Shown piece by piece: positions 7,507 through 15,778 of a stretch of 64,000 nt of DNA. The stretch lies in the NCBI RefSeq assembly GCF_038007965.1, contig NZ_JBBOYD010000002.1, positions 381,864-445,863 on the forward strand. Direction: 5' to 3'. The notes under the pieces are model-generated. The model did not search any database and was not told where the DNA came from. It was given only the letters and a program-made list of their open reading frames with translations. How positions within the stretch are numbered: position 1 is the stretch's first letter; each line of letters opens with the position of its first letter. A program made the translations under genes and the position numbers. The DNA comes from Niallia sp. FSL W8-0635 (GTDB taxonomy: Bacteria; Bacillota; Bacilli; Bacillales; Cytobacillaceae).

Positions 7507-7908
7507 TCAGCTTTTATTTAGTATCTTCTTTAATGCTTCCTTCTCTTCAAATATTTCTGTTGCAGTCCTAACGCCAAGTCTCCTTATCAGTGGTAATGGA
7601 GGACACCACCCCTGTAAAGAATGTTGGATCATAAATACACTTGTTATTCCTGACAATGCCATCCATTTTTTATTGCTTAATAATCCAAGTAAAGATGATA
7701 TCAATACAATTGATGCAAAGTTAAGTTCTAAAACTCTTTCGGTATCCCATTCATAATTTAATTCTTTAATACGTTTATCTATTTCTTTTTCAGTTTTCCC
7801 GTAGTAATTGTTGATATTATGTGCAGTTTTTCGTTCTATATCATTATTGATTCTATCATCTGTGTTTAACTTTACTTTAGTCGTAGTTGGTGGAAATAGA
7901 TCTCTCAT
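7507..7908 (-). CDS. DUF2892/YgaP-like membrane protein (133 aa)
   Basis: The C-terminal half (about 62-125) has two short hydrophobic helices and the motif GWCPPLPLIRRLGVRTATEI, typical of the DUF2892 membrane module that is fused to rhodanese in YgaP. Here an N-terminal charged region (1-58) replaces the rhodanese domain. Its presence among rhodanese genes agrees with a sulfur-related membrane role, possibly as an anchor for a separate rhodanese (inference). The upstream region holds a single GGGTTTATA half-site. Confidence 0.75.
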   Translation of the reverse strand: MRDLFPPTTTKVKLNTDDRINNDIERKTAHNINNYYGKTEKEIDKRIKELNYEWDTERVLELNFASIVLISSLLGLLSNKKWMALSGITSVFMIQHSLQGWCPPLPLIRRLGVRTATEIFEEKEALKKILNKS

Positions 7909-8019
7909 ACATTCCCATCCTCTCGTTGATTGGTATATAAACCCATTGAGTTTTTTAAATAAATCTTCTACAATACCTAGTATAACAATAGGAATTAATG
8001 GGTATAGGAGGAACCTAAT

Positions 8020-8199
8020 ATGAAACGTTTTTTCAAATCTTTTTTCAATGAAAAATGCCCTACTTGTAATAAAAATTTAGTCAGCGATAAAACGAACTCA
8101 TTACTCTCAATTGTAATCAAATCATGTCCAGATAATCATTTTCAAAAGGAATATCATCCTGCACTTGAGACATACGTTGAAAGTAATAAGGTCTCTTAA
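8020..8199 (+). CDS. Small cysteine-pair (zinc-ribbon-like) protein (59 aa)
   Basis: Plus-strand ORF with an excellent AGGAGG (8006-8011) upstream of the ATG and a basic aromatic start (MKRFFKSFF). It has CPTC (Cys13, Cys16) and a later Cys37 followed by His40, a possible zinc site of the CxxC...C..H kind. It lies between two minus-strand operons and overlaps the 3' end of tauE at 8196 by 4 bp. I do not recognise a family. Confidence 0.65.
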   Translation: MKRFFKSFFNEKCPTCNKNLVSDKTNSLLSIVIKSCPDNHFQKEYHPALETYVESNKVS

Positions 8200-8975
8200 A
8201 ATAAAATATCAGACCAAATTTTAATTGAAGTAGCTAATATGAGTAATGCCAAAATCCATTGTAGGATTTTGGTATTTATTTTTTTACCAAAATTAGCACC
8301 AAGTGGCGAAGCGATTAGGCTTGCTACAACCATGATTAACGCTGGATAATATTCGACTTGACCTGTTGTAATTTTCCCAACAGTTGCACCAATAGACGAG
8401 ATAAACGTAATAGCTAAAGAGGTCGCTATCGTCATTCTAGTTGGAATTTTCAGCACTACGAGCATGATAGGAACTAAAATGAACGCACCAGCAGCACCAA
8501 CAATTCCCGCACCCACCCCAACAATTAATGCAAGAACAGCTGCGAGCCATTTATTAAACTTCACCTGATCATGTGGGATCTCATCGATTCCTTTTTTAGG
8601 TAAGAACATCATCACAACGGCGATTAAAGCTAGAATTCCATATACAATGTTAATTCCACTTTCGGTCATGAGCTTTGAGCCATATCCACCAATAAAACTA
8701 CCAATTAATATGGCAACACCCATGTATATAATTAACGTTTTATTCAAGTACCCTCCTTTTCTATAAGCCCATACTCCCCCTATTGTGGCGAAAAAAACTT
8801 GTACGGCGCTAATTCCAGATACCTCATGTGCACTAAATGCAGCTAATCCAAACAGTGGTGGAATGTATAAAAGCATGGGATATTTAATAATCGATCCACC
8901 AATTCCTACCATTCCGGATATGAAGGATCCAATAAAACCGATAAGGAATATAACCACGATAAATCCAATATCCAC
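8196..8975 (-). CDS. TauE/SafE-family exporter (259 aa), operon B copy
   Basis: Same family, topology and operon position as the protein at 448, with long stretches of identical sequence (for example [13 protein letters not shown]) and scattered conservative changes, so the two are recent but not identical paralogues. The start codon is GTG with GGAGGAAAAAG upstream. Predicted role: export of sulfite or thiosulfate produced by the operon. Confidence 0.88.
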   Translation of the reverse strand: MDIGFIVVIFLIGFIGSFISGMVGIGGSIIKYPMLLYIPPLFGLAAFSAHEVSGISAVQVFFATIGGVWAYRKGGYLNKTLIIYMGVAILIGSFIGGYGSKLMTESGINIVYGILALIAVVMMFLPKKGIDEIPHDQVKFNKWLAAVLALIVGVGAGIVGAAGAFILVPIMLVVLKIPTRMTIATSLAITFISSIGATVGKITTGQVEYYPALIMVVASLIASPLGANFGKKINTKILQWILALLILATSIKIWSDILF

Positions 8976-8996
8976 TTTCTTTTTCCTCCAATCAAA

Positions 8997-9030
8997 GGGG
9001 GAGGGTAACCGTTTAAAGGTACCTTCCCCT
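8997..9030 (-). terminator. Hairpin between tusA and tauE in operon B
   Basis: Minus-strand GGGGAAGGTACC pairs imperfectly with GGTTACCCTCCCC and is followed by TTT. It matches the position of the hairpin at 1246 in operon A although its sequence has diverged, which suggests conserved function. Confidence 0.55.
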
Positions 9031-9035
9031 AAATT

Positions 9036-9263
9036 CTATCCTTTTTTTAACCAGAACTTATAAACACCATTTTCTTCTTCATCTTTTAGCAATTCGTGTC
9101 CACCCGATTGTGCCCATGCAGTCAAGTCATTTTTTGCCCCTTTATCTGTTGCATGAATCTCAAGGATCTCTCCTGAACTTAATGAATCCATTTCCTTTTT
9201 TGTTTTTACAATTGGCATTGGACAAGCTAGCCCTTTTGCATCTAATACTTTTGTTGCTTCCAT
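9036..9263 (-). CDS. tusA: TusA-family sulfur carrier (75 aa), operon B copy
   Basis: CPMP motif with Cys14. It differs from the operon A copy at only about a dozen residues. AGGAGG precedes the ATG. It lies 11 bp after the rhodanese-MBL gene and before tauE. Confidence 0.92.
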   Translation of the reverse strand: MEATKVLDAKGLACPMPIVKTKKEMDSLSSGEILEIHATDKGAKNDLTAWAQSGGHELLKDEEENGVYKFWLKKG

Positions 9264-9274
9264 CTCTTTTCCTC

Positions 9275-10411
9275 CTATCTCACTGCACAGCGATTTGGTC
9301 CAATTTCCATTTCCCTTTGTTGTTCTTCTTCTGGTTTGATTTTACCCATATTTGTCTCACGAATTTCTTGGTATGAATTCGGCTGTGGCGGAAGATTTTC
9401 TGTCACCGTTTTTCTGAATTCAGCTTCATCATTAATATTTAATCCATGATTTTGTTGATAAAGTACACCAAGTTTTTCTGAAATACTTCCATCATCATTC
9501 ATTTCGTTAATTCCCATGTAATGGGCAGGTAAGACTAGAAGATTATCAGCTAGCTCTTTGTAACGTTGATAAAGGGTATTTCTTAAATCTCCTACCCAGT
9601 CTTCAGCTTTACCAGCTAGATCAGGGCGACCAATGGAATCAATAAATAAAATGTCACCTGTTAACAAATATTGATCATCAACGACAAAAGATGTACTACC
9701 AATGGTATGCCCAGGAGAGTAAATGGCTTTTATGGTTGTCTGTCCAACCTTGTATTCATCGCCGTCATTAATTTGTGAGTAGTTAAATGTGACTTCTTTA
9801 GCATCCTTTGGTGGTAAATAATAGGTTGCACCATGTTTTTCAGCAAGTTCTCTACCACCAGAAATATGGTCAGCATGCAAATGAGTATCTAAAACGTGTG
9901 TTAACGTAATATTATGTTCCTTTATCATCTCTTCATATGGAGACAACATTCTGTTAGTATCAATTATTGCCCCTTTTCCGTCAGACTCAATTAAATAGGA
10001 AAGGCAGCCTTTTCCAATCCGTACAAATTGAAAGATGCTTCCTCCATTTTTCAAATCACCAATCTTTATTGGCTCAAGGTGTTCACTCCAAGCCTTCATT
10101 CCGCCTTCTACTGAGTAAACATCTGTAAACCCCTGTTCCATTATTTGTTCGGCGACAAATTCTGATGCACCACCTTTAGCACAAATGACATAAATTTCTT
10201 TGCTCTTTGGTAGTTTATCTAATATTGAATCGACTCCTTCTAATAATTCAACGTAAGGAGAATTGATTACCTCTATATTGCGCCCTTCTATTTTCCAATC
10301 GTCAAAATCGCTGGTATTACGGGTATCAAGGATGAAAAGGTCTTCATGATTAATGACTTTCTGGGCTAAATCTTTAACAGATATTGTTTTCAGAGCTGTT
10401 GTTGTTCCCAT
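9275..10411 (-). CDS. Rhodanese-MBL fusion, persulfide dioxygenase-like (378 aa), operon B copy
   Basis: Same two-domain plan as the protein at 1531. The rhodanese loop is CAKGGASE, and the MBL domain has [34 protein letters not shown] and LPAHYMG. The tail ends [10 protein letters not shown] as in copy A, so the terminal Cys is conserved in both and probably matters. The rhodanese half is more diverged between copies than the MBL half, suggesting different sulfur donors or partners (inference). Confidence 0.88.
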   Translation of the reverse strand: MGTTTALKTISVKDLAQKVINHEDLFILDTRNTSDFDDWKIEGRNIEVINSPYVELLEGVDSILDKLPKSKEIYVICAKGGASEFVAEQIMEQGFTDVYSVEGGMKAWSEHLEPIKIGDLKNGGSIFQFVRIGKGCLSYLIESDGKGAIIDTNRMLSPYEEMIKEHNITLTHVLDTHLHADHISGGRELAEKHGATYYLPPKDAKEVTFNYSQINDGDEYKVGQTTIKAIYSPGHTIGSTSFVVDDQYLLTGDILFIDSIGRPDLAGKAEDWVGDLRNTLYQRYKELADNLLVLPAHYMGINEMNDDGSISEKLGVLYQQNHGLNINDEAEFRKTVTENLPPQPNSYQEIRETNMGKIKPEEEQQREMEIGPNRCAVR

Positions 10412-10424
10412 GTGTCTCCTCCTT

Positions 10425-10664
10425 TTACTTTTCTAAAAGTTGAGTAATCGTTTCCGGATCATACCCTAAAACCCACTCACCACTAATTTCAATTTGAGGG
10501 ACTCCCATCTGACCTGTTGTTTCAACCAATTTATCTCCTGCTGCAGGATCTTCTTGCACATTTACTTCTTTAAATGCGACACCTTGCTCATTTAAAAAGT
10601 TTTTTACCATTACACAATAGGGACAAGTGTTTGTGGTATAGACAGTAACATTCTTATTCATCAT
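10425..10664 (-). CDS. Glutaredoxin-family protein (79 aa), operon B copy
   Basis: CPYC active site and [10 protein letters not shown] cis-proline region. Two adjacent ATGs can start the protein; AAAGGAG is placed for either. Here glutaredoxin follows DsrE, the reverse of operon A. Confidence 0.9.
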   Translation of the reverse strand: MMNKNVTVYTTNTCPYCVMVKNFLNEQGVAFKEVNVQEDPAAGDKLVETTGQMGVPQIEISGEWVLGYDPETITQLLEK

Positions 10665-10675
10665 TCTTCACTCCT

Positions 10676-11065
10676 TTAGAACGTTAGCGTTACGTCAGCA
10701 TCTTTAGCAAACGCTAAAAAGGTAACTGCACCGCCAACATCAATCCCTTCTACAAAATGCTCTTTTTCTAAACTCATAACATCCATTGTCATTTGGCACG
10801 CAATCATTTTCACACCCATCTCACTCGCCATTGCAACAAGCTCTTCAACTGGTGGAACATTCGCTTTTTTAAATCCTTCTTGATAATGTTCTGTTCCTGT
10901 AGGCATTGGCAAATTTTTATGACCTTCTTTATGAATGAGATTTAAGCCTTCAAATGTAAAAAAGATTCCCACTTCAGCATCAGTAGCAGCTGCAGCCGTT
11001 GCAATATTGAATACTTTATAGGCATCAAACATCCCACCGTTTGAGGCAATGATAGCTACTTTCAT
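10676..11065 (-). CDS. DsrE/DsrF/DrsH-like protein (129 aa), operon B copy
   Basis: Closely similar to the protein at 2711, with the conserved carrier Cys in IACQMTMDVMS and the same IIASNGG N terminus. It is expected to be a cytosolic persulfide carrier, probably oligomeric as in the family. Confidence 0.9.
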   Translation of the reverse strand: MKVAIIASNGGMFDAYKVFNIATAAAATDAEVGIFFTFEGLNLIHKEGHKNLPMPTGTEHYQEGFKKANVPPVEELVAMASEMGVKMIACQMTMDVMSLEKEHFVEGIDVGGAVTFLAFAKDADVTLTF

Positions 11066-11081
11066 TATTATTCCTCCTTGT

Positions 11082-11654
11082 TTAATGATTTTTATCGATA
11101 GGTCCTGTCCAGTCTTTCATTCCAGGAACTACATTTTTAACGTTGTTAAAGCCTTTTTCGGTTAACTTTTGTGCAGCAAAATCACTACGACTACCCGTTC
11201 TACAAATGACATGTAGATTGTCTACATTGTTAAGTTCCTCAAACCGATTTTCTAATTCACCAAGTGGGATATTAATAGCACCCGGTACATGACCGAATGC
11301 ATATTCAGCCGGTTCTCTCACATCTAAAACAGTTATTTTTTCATTTCCATCTAATTTCTTTAATAATTCATCTAAATGAACCACATCCGGATGTTTTGCT
11401 TCAGGTTTTTCTTCTTCTGAACGAACTTTTCGAAGATAATGTTTTAAGGTCTCTCCCTCTTCTACAGTTCCTAAATACTGATGACCGGTACTAGAAGCCC
11501 AAGCCTTTAAATCAGCTGTTGAACCTTTATCGGTAGCTTGAATTTCCATCACTTCACCTGGTTCAAGGGTGTTCATTTCTTTTTTTGTTTTTACAATTGG
11601 CATCGGGCAAGCCAGTCCCTTTGCATCTAACACCCTATTAACTGTAACTTCCAT
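11082..11654 (-). CDS. TusA-rhodanese fusion sulfurtransferase (190 aa), operon B copy
   Basis: An N-terminal TusA domain with CPMP and a C-terminal rhodanese with CRTGSRSD, joined by an acidic linker (around 78-90). It has the same architecture as the protein at 3366. GAAGGAGG precedes the ATG. The gene is second in operon B, 20 bp after the single-domain rhodanese. Confidence 0.9.
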   Translation of the reverse strand: MEVTVNRVLDAKGLACPMPIVKTKKEMNTLEPGEVMEIQATDKGSTADLKAWASSTGHQYLGTVEEGETLKHYLRKVRSEEEKPEAKHPDVVHLDELLKKLDGNEKITVLDVREPAEYAFGHVPGAINIPLGELENRFEELNNVDNLHVICRTGSRSDFAAQKLTEKGFNNVKNVVPGMKDWTGPIDKNH

Positions 11655-11674
11655 TGAGATTCCTCCTTCTTGGG

Positions 11675-11995
11675 TTACGGTTTTTCGACTTCATCTTCCC
11701 AATTAAGCATTCCACCAACCATATTTTTCACTTTATACCCCTTATCTTGCAAAAATTCAGCAGCCATTCCACTCCGATTCCCCGATTGGCATACCATAAA
11801 ATGCTCCTTGTCTTTGTCAATTTCATGTAATCGATTTTCAAGCTCTCCTAAAGGAATATGGTAAGCACCTGGGATTCTCCCTTGTGCAACTTCTTCATGT
11901 TCACGAACATCGATAATACTTTGTGCTTTTCCTTGCCTTACTTTTTCAGATACTTCTTTTGGTAAAATCTCAGCAACTTTTGACTTAGTATTCAT
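11675..11995 (-). CDS. Single-domain rhodanese (106 aa), first gene of operon B
   Basis: Rhodanese with active-site loop CQSGNRSG and IDVREHEEV. I choose the ATG at 11995, which has AAGGAGTG upstream; ten more codons are open upstream without a good ribosome binding site. No perfect TACCC-N4-GGGTA operator is visible in the 190 bp upstream, unlike operon A, so operon B may be regulated differently. Confidence 0.88.
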   Translation of the reverse strand: MNTKSKVAEILPKEVSEKVRQGKAQSIIDVREHEEVAQGRIPGAYHIPLGELENRLHEIDKDKEHFMVCQSGNRSGMAAEFLQDKGYKVKNMVGGMLNWEDEVEKP

Positions 11996-12188
11996 TTCGT
12001 CACTCCTTATGTTGAAGTAATACAAGTCATACTTAGAATTCTCTTTTATCGGTTAAATATGTTTATTTGCCACGTCCATATAAATCCAAAATAAGCTTCT
12101 AATTGTAACTTTTATCACACTAATTGATTTTAGTAATGTTAATATCACAATACTAACAGGGGTATAAAGTTGAACTGGAGTGATTAAA

Positions 12189-12236
12189 ATGAATAAAAAA
12201 ATAATAATAGTAGGTGGAGTTTTAGGTGGAGTTTAA
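12189..12236 (+). pseudogene. Relic start of a flavoprotein (CoA-disulfide-reductase-like)
   Basis: A well-formed start (GGAGTG, then ATG) encodes MNKKIIIVGGVLGGV and stops. This is close to the first residues of pyridine-nucleotide-disulfide oxidoreductases (KIVIVGGVAGG...), whose family members reduce CoA-persulfides and often live in cst-like operons. The rest of the gene is missing. An upstream GGGGTATAA suggests it was once regulated with the sulfur genes. The identification rests on 15 residues. Confidence 0.4.
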
Positions 12237-12333
12237 TTTTGTTTGAAATATTAGGTGGATTAACCTTAGGGCTATAAAAGACATTTATTCGGGAAAGCAG
12301 TAAAAGTGAATGTCTAAACAAGGAGGAAAACAA

Positions 12334-12550
12334 ATGAAAATAAAAACAAATCAACGTGTCGTTGCCGTTTTAGCCTTACTCCTTCTTGCCGGATATGGTG
12401 GCATCGATCATATGATGTACTCTGGTGGCATAAGCCCAAATATGTATGCTGGACATGATGGCAGTACCGGAAATGCAAGATGGCATGATAGAAATATTTC
12501 AAAGTCCTGAAATGATAGATACGATAAATAAAATAGTAAACGAAAAATAA
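12334..12550 (+). pseudogene. Frameshifted secreted Met-rich small protein
   Basis: AAGGAGG precedes an ATG whose frame encodes a signal-peptide-like N terminus (VVAVLALLLLAGYGG) and then DHMMYSGG before running out at 12510. From 12446 the +1 frame encodes a coherent continuation containing VPEMQDGMIEIF and SPEMIDTINKIVNEK, ending at 12550. The repeated PEM..xMI pattern indicates that both parts once formed one protein, split by an indel near 12440-12446. A terminator follows immediately. Confidence 0.6.
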
Positions 12551-12556
12551 AAAAAA

Positions 12557-12592
12557 GGACGGCGATAGTTTTTTATCGTCGCCCGTTTTTTT
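12557..12592 (+). terminator. Rho-independent terminator
   Basis: GGCGATA/TATCGTC stem-loop followed by GTTTTTTT on the plus strand, directly after the frameshifted gene. Confidence 0.8.
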
Positions 12593-12640
12593 CAAACTAG
12601 TTATAAAATATTTATTTCTTGACAGGCAAATTCACAGTTT

Positions 12641-13024
12641 CTATATACTTTTATTAATACAATTAATTAAACGATCCTCAATATCTTTTGCAAGCTTTAT
12701 GATTTCATCATTATTCACAAGCTTAATAAGTGCTGTTGGTCTAGGCATCCCTATCTTAGTTTGCCCATTGTCACTGTAAACAACAATTTTACATGGTAAA
12801 AAATACCCCACTAATAAGTTTTCATTTAAAACTCTCTGAGCTTCATGTGGATTACAGACTTCTAAGACCTTATATTCCTGATTAAAATCTAGTCCCTTCT
12901 CTTGAAGTTTGTCTTTGATATCAAACATCCACAAAACGCCAAACTTCTCTTCTTTCAAATTAGTTTCTAAACTTGTTACTGCTTCATTAATACTCTTTTT
13001 TGTTTCAACGGTATAGTCAAACAT
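12641..13024 (-). CDS. DUF302-domain protein (127 aa)
   Basis: A single DUF302 domain with the usual VLEVCNPHEAQRVL and VGYFLPCKIVVY segments, each bearing a conserved Cys. Function unknown, but genes of this family cluster with redox and metal genes. AGGAGGA lies before the ATG. It follows the broken methyltransferase gene by 12 bp. A second DUF302 protein is at 54049 in the copper transposon. Confidence 0.85.
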   Translation of the reverse strand: MFDYTVETKKSINEAVTSLETNLKEEKFGVLWMFDIKDKLQEKGLDFNQEYKVLEVCNPHEAQRVLNENLLVGYFLPCKIVVYSDNGQTKIGMPRPTALIKLVNNDEIIKLAKDIEDRLINCINKSI

Positions 13025-13036
13025 TTTTTATCCTCC

Positions 13037-13628
13037 TTAAAATTTAATGTTTTTAGCAATTATTGCATAAATTGATTGATTTAAATGCACAAGTTTTGGA
13101 TGAAAGCCGTTTTGTTCTAATAACTTTTTCATGGTTATAGACGGTACTTTCTGTTCTATTGAAGGTCCTATCTCTGATTCCACCGCTTCCCATTCTAACA
13201 ATACAAACATTCCACCTGGCTTTATAATCCTACGAATTTCTCCGAGTGCAGCTTTTATATCAGGCACTTCATGTATGACAAAAGCTATTAACGCTTTATC
13301 TATCTACAATATTCTTTTCCAATTTTATATCCTCAAGATTACTTTCAACATACCTGATATTACTTATGTTCTCCTTTTCTGCACGTTCCATTAATAATTT
13401 CAACATCCTGGGTTCAATATCTACAGCATAAACCATCTTAGATTTTTTCGTTAGTGAAAGTGTAAAATAGCCGTTACCCGCACCTAGATCAGCGACATTT
13501 TCAAACTCTTCAAGTTCTAATAATTCCAATGCCTTATTGGGTGTTATAAGCTTTTTTCTCTTTGGATCAAAGAGCCTATATGCTCTATTTGGATCAGTTC
13601 GATGAGACAGAATCATCCCCCCTTCCAT
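13037..13628 (-). pseudogene. Class I SAM-dependent methyltransferase, frameshifted
   Basis: The first frame (13296-13628) has the Rossmann SAM motif VADLGAGNGYF and the acidic residue after strand 2 (VYAVDIEPRM), then stops. The second frame continues through VIHEVPDIKAALGE and RIIKPGGMFVLLEW to 13037. The break is at TATCTATC (13297-13304): one extra 4-bp unit. Removing it rejoins the frames as VDKALIAFVIHEVPDIK. So this is a recent slippage inactivation of a UbiE/arsM-like methyltransferase, unless the sequence itself carries an error. Confidence 0.75.
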
Positions 13629-13638
13629 TATATACGTA

Positions 13639-13652
13639 TACCCGTAATGGTA
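13639..13652 (-). promoter_or_regulatory. CstR/CsoR-like half-perfect operator
   Basis: TACCC-GTAA-TGGTA just upstream of the methyltransferase gene, one mismatch from the TACCC-N4-GGGTA pattern. A TATAAT follows on the minus strand. It may place this gene and DUF302 in the sulfur regulon. Confidence 0.4.
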
Positions 13653-13764
13653 TATATTAATTATAAAATGAGTAATAAGATACTACAAGCCTTAAGTTTG
13701 GTCTTTGTCGTACATTGAGTAGGATTTTTCAATAAATCTTTTATATTGATTCAATACTCTGTTC

Positions 13765-14982
13765 CTACCTTATTAATGTTTCATTCATTCGAACTGCTGT
13801 TATGATTCCTGCAATTAGAGGTAATAGAGCAACTAAACCAATTGCCCAACTAATATTAAGCATATCTGCAATAAATCCTGCAAATAATGCTCCAAATGCA
13901 TATCCACTATCTCTCCAAAAACGATAAACTCCCATTGATGAGGCTCTCCATTCTGGTTGTGCTATATCACTAATTGAAGCTTGTAAGGTTGGATATACCA
14001 TTGCGGTTCCTAGTCCTAGAAGAATAGCTGCTATGAACCATAGGCTATATTCGTTTACAAATAAAATCATCCACAGAGAAAGAGCTTGAAGCCACATTCC
14101 ACCAACAATGAACCACTTTCGTCCGATCTTATCACTTAACGCTCCGGTAAACAGTTGGAAAAATCCCCATGAAGCTGGATAAATCGCAACTAACACTCCA
14201 ATTTCTGATACGGTTAAGCCAACACCTGTAAAGAATAATGGGAAGAGTCCCCAAGCCATACCATCTTTAAGGTTTGTGCTTAATCCTGCAAAAGTGATGC
14301 TAGATAAACTTTTATTCTTAAACGTAGTTATTTTGAACACTTCTTTTGCAGATAAAGTCGGACCATTATTGGATGATTTTGTTTGAAGCTTTATATGTTC
14401 TTCTGTATCTCTTACAAGTAATGATAAGATAAAACCGATTACCACAATAATAATACCTAAATAAAATGGTTCGGGGCGGTTAGAAAAATTTGTTGCAACA
14501 AAACCAGAGACACCAGCCATTACAGCTACTCCTATATACCCTGCAAATTCATTTAACCCTACAGCAAAACCTCTTTGAGTAGGTTTCGATAAATCAATTT
14601 TCATATTTACGGTCATGGACCAAGATAATCCTTGGTTGATACCTAAGAAAATATTTGCAACTACAATCATCCACCATGAGGTCGCAAATATAACCAGCAA
14701 AGGAACTAATAAGCCGATACTCCAACCGATAAGAAGGACTTTCTTTCTTCCTAATCGGTCTGCGATAGCACCTGCAAAATAATTCACAATAGCCTTTGAA
14801 AATCCAAAACTAATAATAAAAGATAATGCCGCACTAGCCGATGCCAAACCAAAATCTTCTTCACCAATAATCGGGAGAATGGTTCTTTCTAAACCAACCA
14901 TTGAACCAACAAAGAAGTTCGTAACAACTAGAAGTATGAAATTTATTAAATTTTCTTTAATTCCAATTTGTACTTTACTCAA
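13765..14982 (-). CDS. MFS transporter (405 aa)
   Basis: A twelve-helix major facilitator with the loop motifs DRLGRKK (helices 2-3) and DKIGRKW (helices 8-9). The real start is probably the TTG at 14982, with GGAGGTG six bases upstream; the ATG next to it is out of frame. Substrate is unknown. It is next to an MBL dioxygenase-like enzyme and an ArsR-rhodanese regulator, so a sulfur compound or an anion is plausible (inference). Confidence 0.85.
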   Translation of the reverse strand: MSKVQIGIKENLINFILLVVTNFFVGSMVGLERTILPIIGEEDFGLASASAALSFIISFGFSKAIVNYFAGAIADRLGRKKVLLIGWSIGLLVPLLVIFATSWWMIVVANIFLGINQGLSWSMTVNMKIDLSKPTQRGFAVGLNEFAGYIGVAVMAGVSGFVATNFSNRPEPFYLGIIIVVIGFILSLLVRDTEEHIKLQTKSSNNGPTLSAKEVFKITTFKNKSLSSITFAGLSTNLKDGMAWGLFPLFFTGVGLTVSEIGVLVAIYPASWGFFQLFTGALSDKIGRKWFIVGGMWLQALSLWMILFVNEYSLWFIAAILLGLGTAMVYPTLQASISDIAQPEWRASSMGVYRFWRDSGYAFGALFAGFIADMLNISWAIGLVALLPLIAGIITAVRMNETLIR

Positions 14983-15001
14983 ACCATTCACCTCCAAAAA
15001 G

Positions 15002-15024
15002 GGAGAACCAAATAGAGGTTCTCC
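15002..15024 (-). terminator. Hairpin between the MBL and MFS genes
   Basis: GGAGAACC/GGTTCTCC stem followed on the minus strand by TTTTT. It lies between the MBL gene (ends 15031) and MFS gene and probably lowers read-through into the transporter. Confidence 0.7.
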
Positions 15025-15030
15025 ACTTTA

Positions 15031-15759
15031 TTATTTTCCTTGATTTGTTTTTCTCATCTCTTTAAAACCTTCTGGTTGTGGTGGTACGTTCGTTGTCATA
15101 AAATCAACAAATTCCTTCTCGTTATCAAATCTCATTGCTTCATTGTGACGTTTTTCAAATCCAATGGTTGAAGAAGGTTTCCCACTTAAACCACGTCCAC
15201 AAACTGATCCTGAAAACGCTCCAGGATAAATTTCAACATGGTCTTCTAATTGAGTGATCTTTTTTAAGCTTTGATACAAATCTTTTGCCCCTTCTTCAAT
15301 AGATACAGCCAATTCAGTTCTACCTGCATCTCCAACCATTAACGTATGACCTGTTAAGACAAACCAAGGTTCATCAGCTCGACGTTTATCAGAAACCACG
15401 ATAGAAATGTGCTCTGGTGTATGACCTGGGGTATGCAAGAACTTTAATAGTGTATTTCCAGCTAATAATTCATCCCCGTCTTCTACTGGAGTAAAGTTAA
15501 AGCTTGTTTCTGCTGAAGAATGAAGGACATATTTTGCACCTGTTTTCTCAGCTAATTTTCTTGCACCTGATACATGGTCAGCATGAAGATGTGTATCAAT
15601 TACATAAACAATATTCATGCCTAACTTTTCAGCTTCTTCTACATAAAAATCAACTTGATCTTCTAGTGGGTCTACCACCACTCCTTGTGATTGACTTCCA
15701 CACCCAAAAAAATATGATGCTGCTACTGGATTAGTGTGTAAATATTGACGAAATAACAT
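15031..15759 (-). CDS. MBL-fold persulfide dioxygenase-like hydrolase (242 aa)
   Basis: Single-domain metallo-beta-lactamase protein with His57, His59, Asp61, His62 (THLHADH), His113 (TPGHT) and Asp144. The place where glyoxalase-like members have a last metal His reads YPGAFSGSVCG, so that His is absent. The iron-binding set expected for a persulfide dioxygenase (two His, one Asp) is complete. AGGAGG precedes the ATG at 15759. It is 19 bp after the ArsR-rhodanese gene and shares its promoter. Confidence 0.85.
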   Translation of the reverse strand: MLFRQYLHTNPVAASYFFGCGSQSQGVVVDPLEDQVDFYVEEAEKLGMNIVYVIDTHLHADHVSGARKLAEKTGAKYVLHSSAETSFNFTPVEDGDELLAGNTLLKFLHTPGHTPEHISIVVSDKRRADEPWFVLTGHTLMVGDAGRTELAVSIEEGAKDLYQSLKKITQLEDHVEIYPGAFSGSVCGRGLSGKPSSTIGFEKRHNEAMRFDNEKEFVDFMTTNVPPQPEGFKEMRKTNQGK

Positions 15760-15778
15760 TTTTAATTCCTCCTTAAAA

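Noticed and set aside
12155..12170. AGGGGTATAA before the flavoprotein relic as a full operator
   Set aside because: Only one half-site is present.
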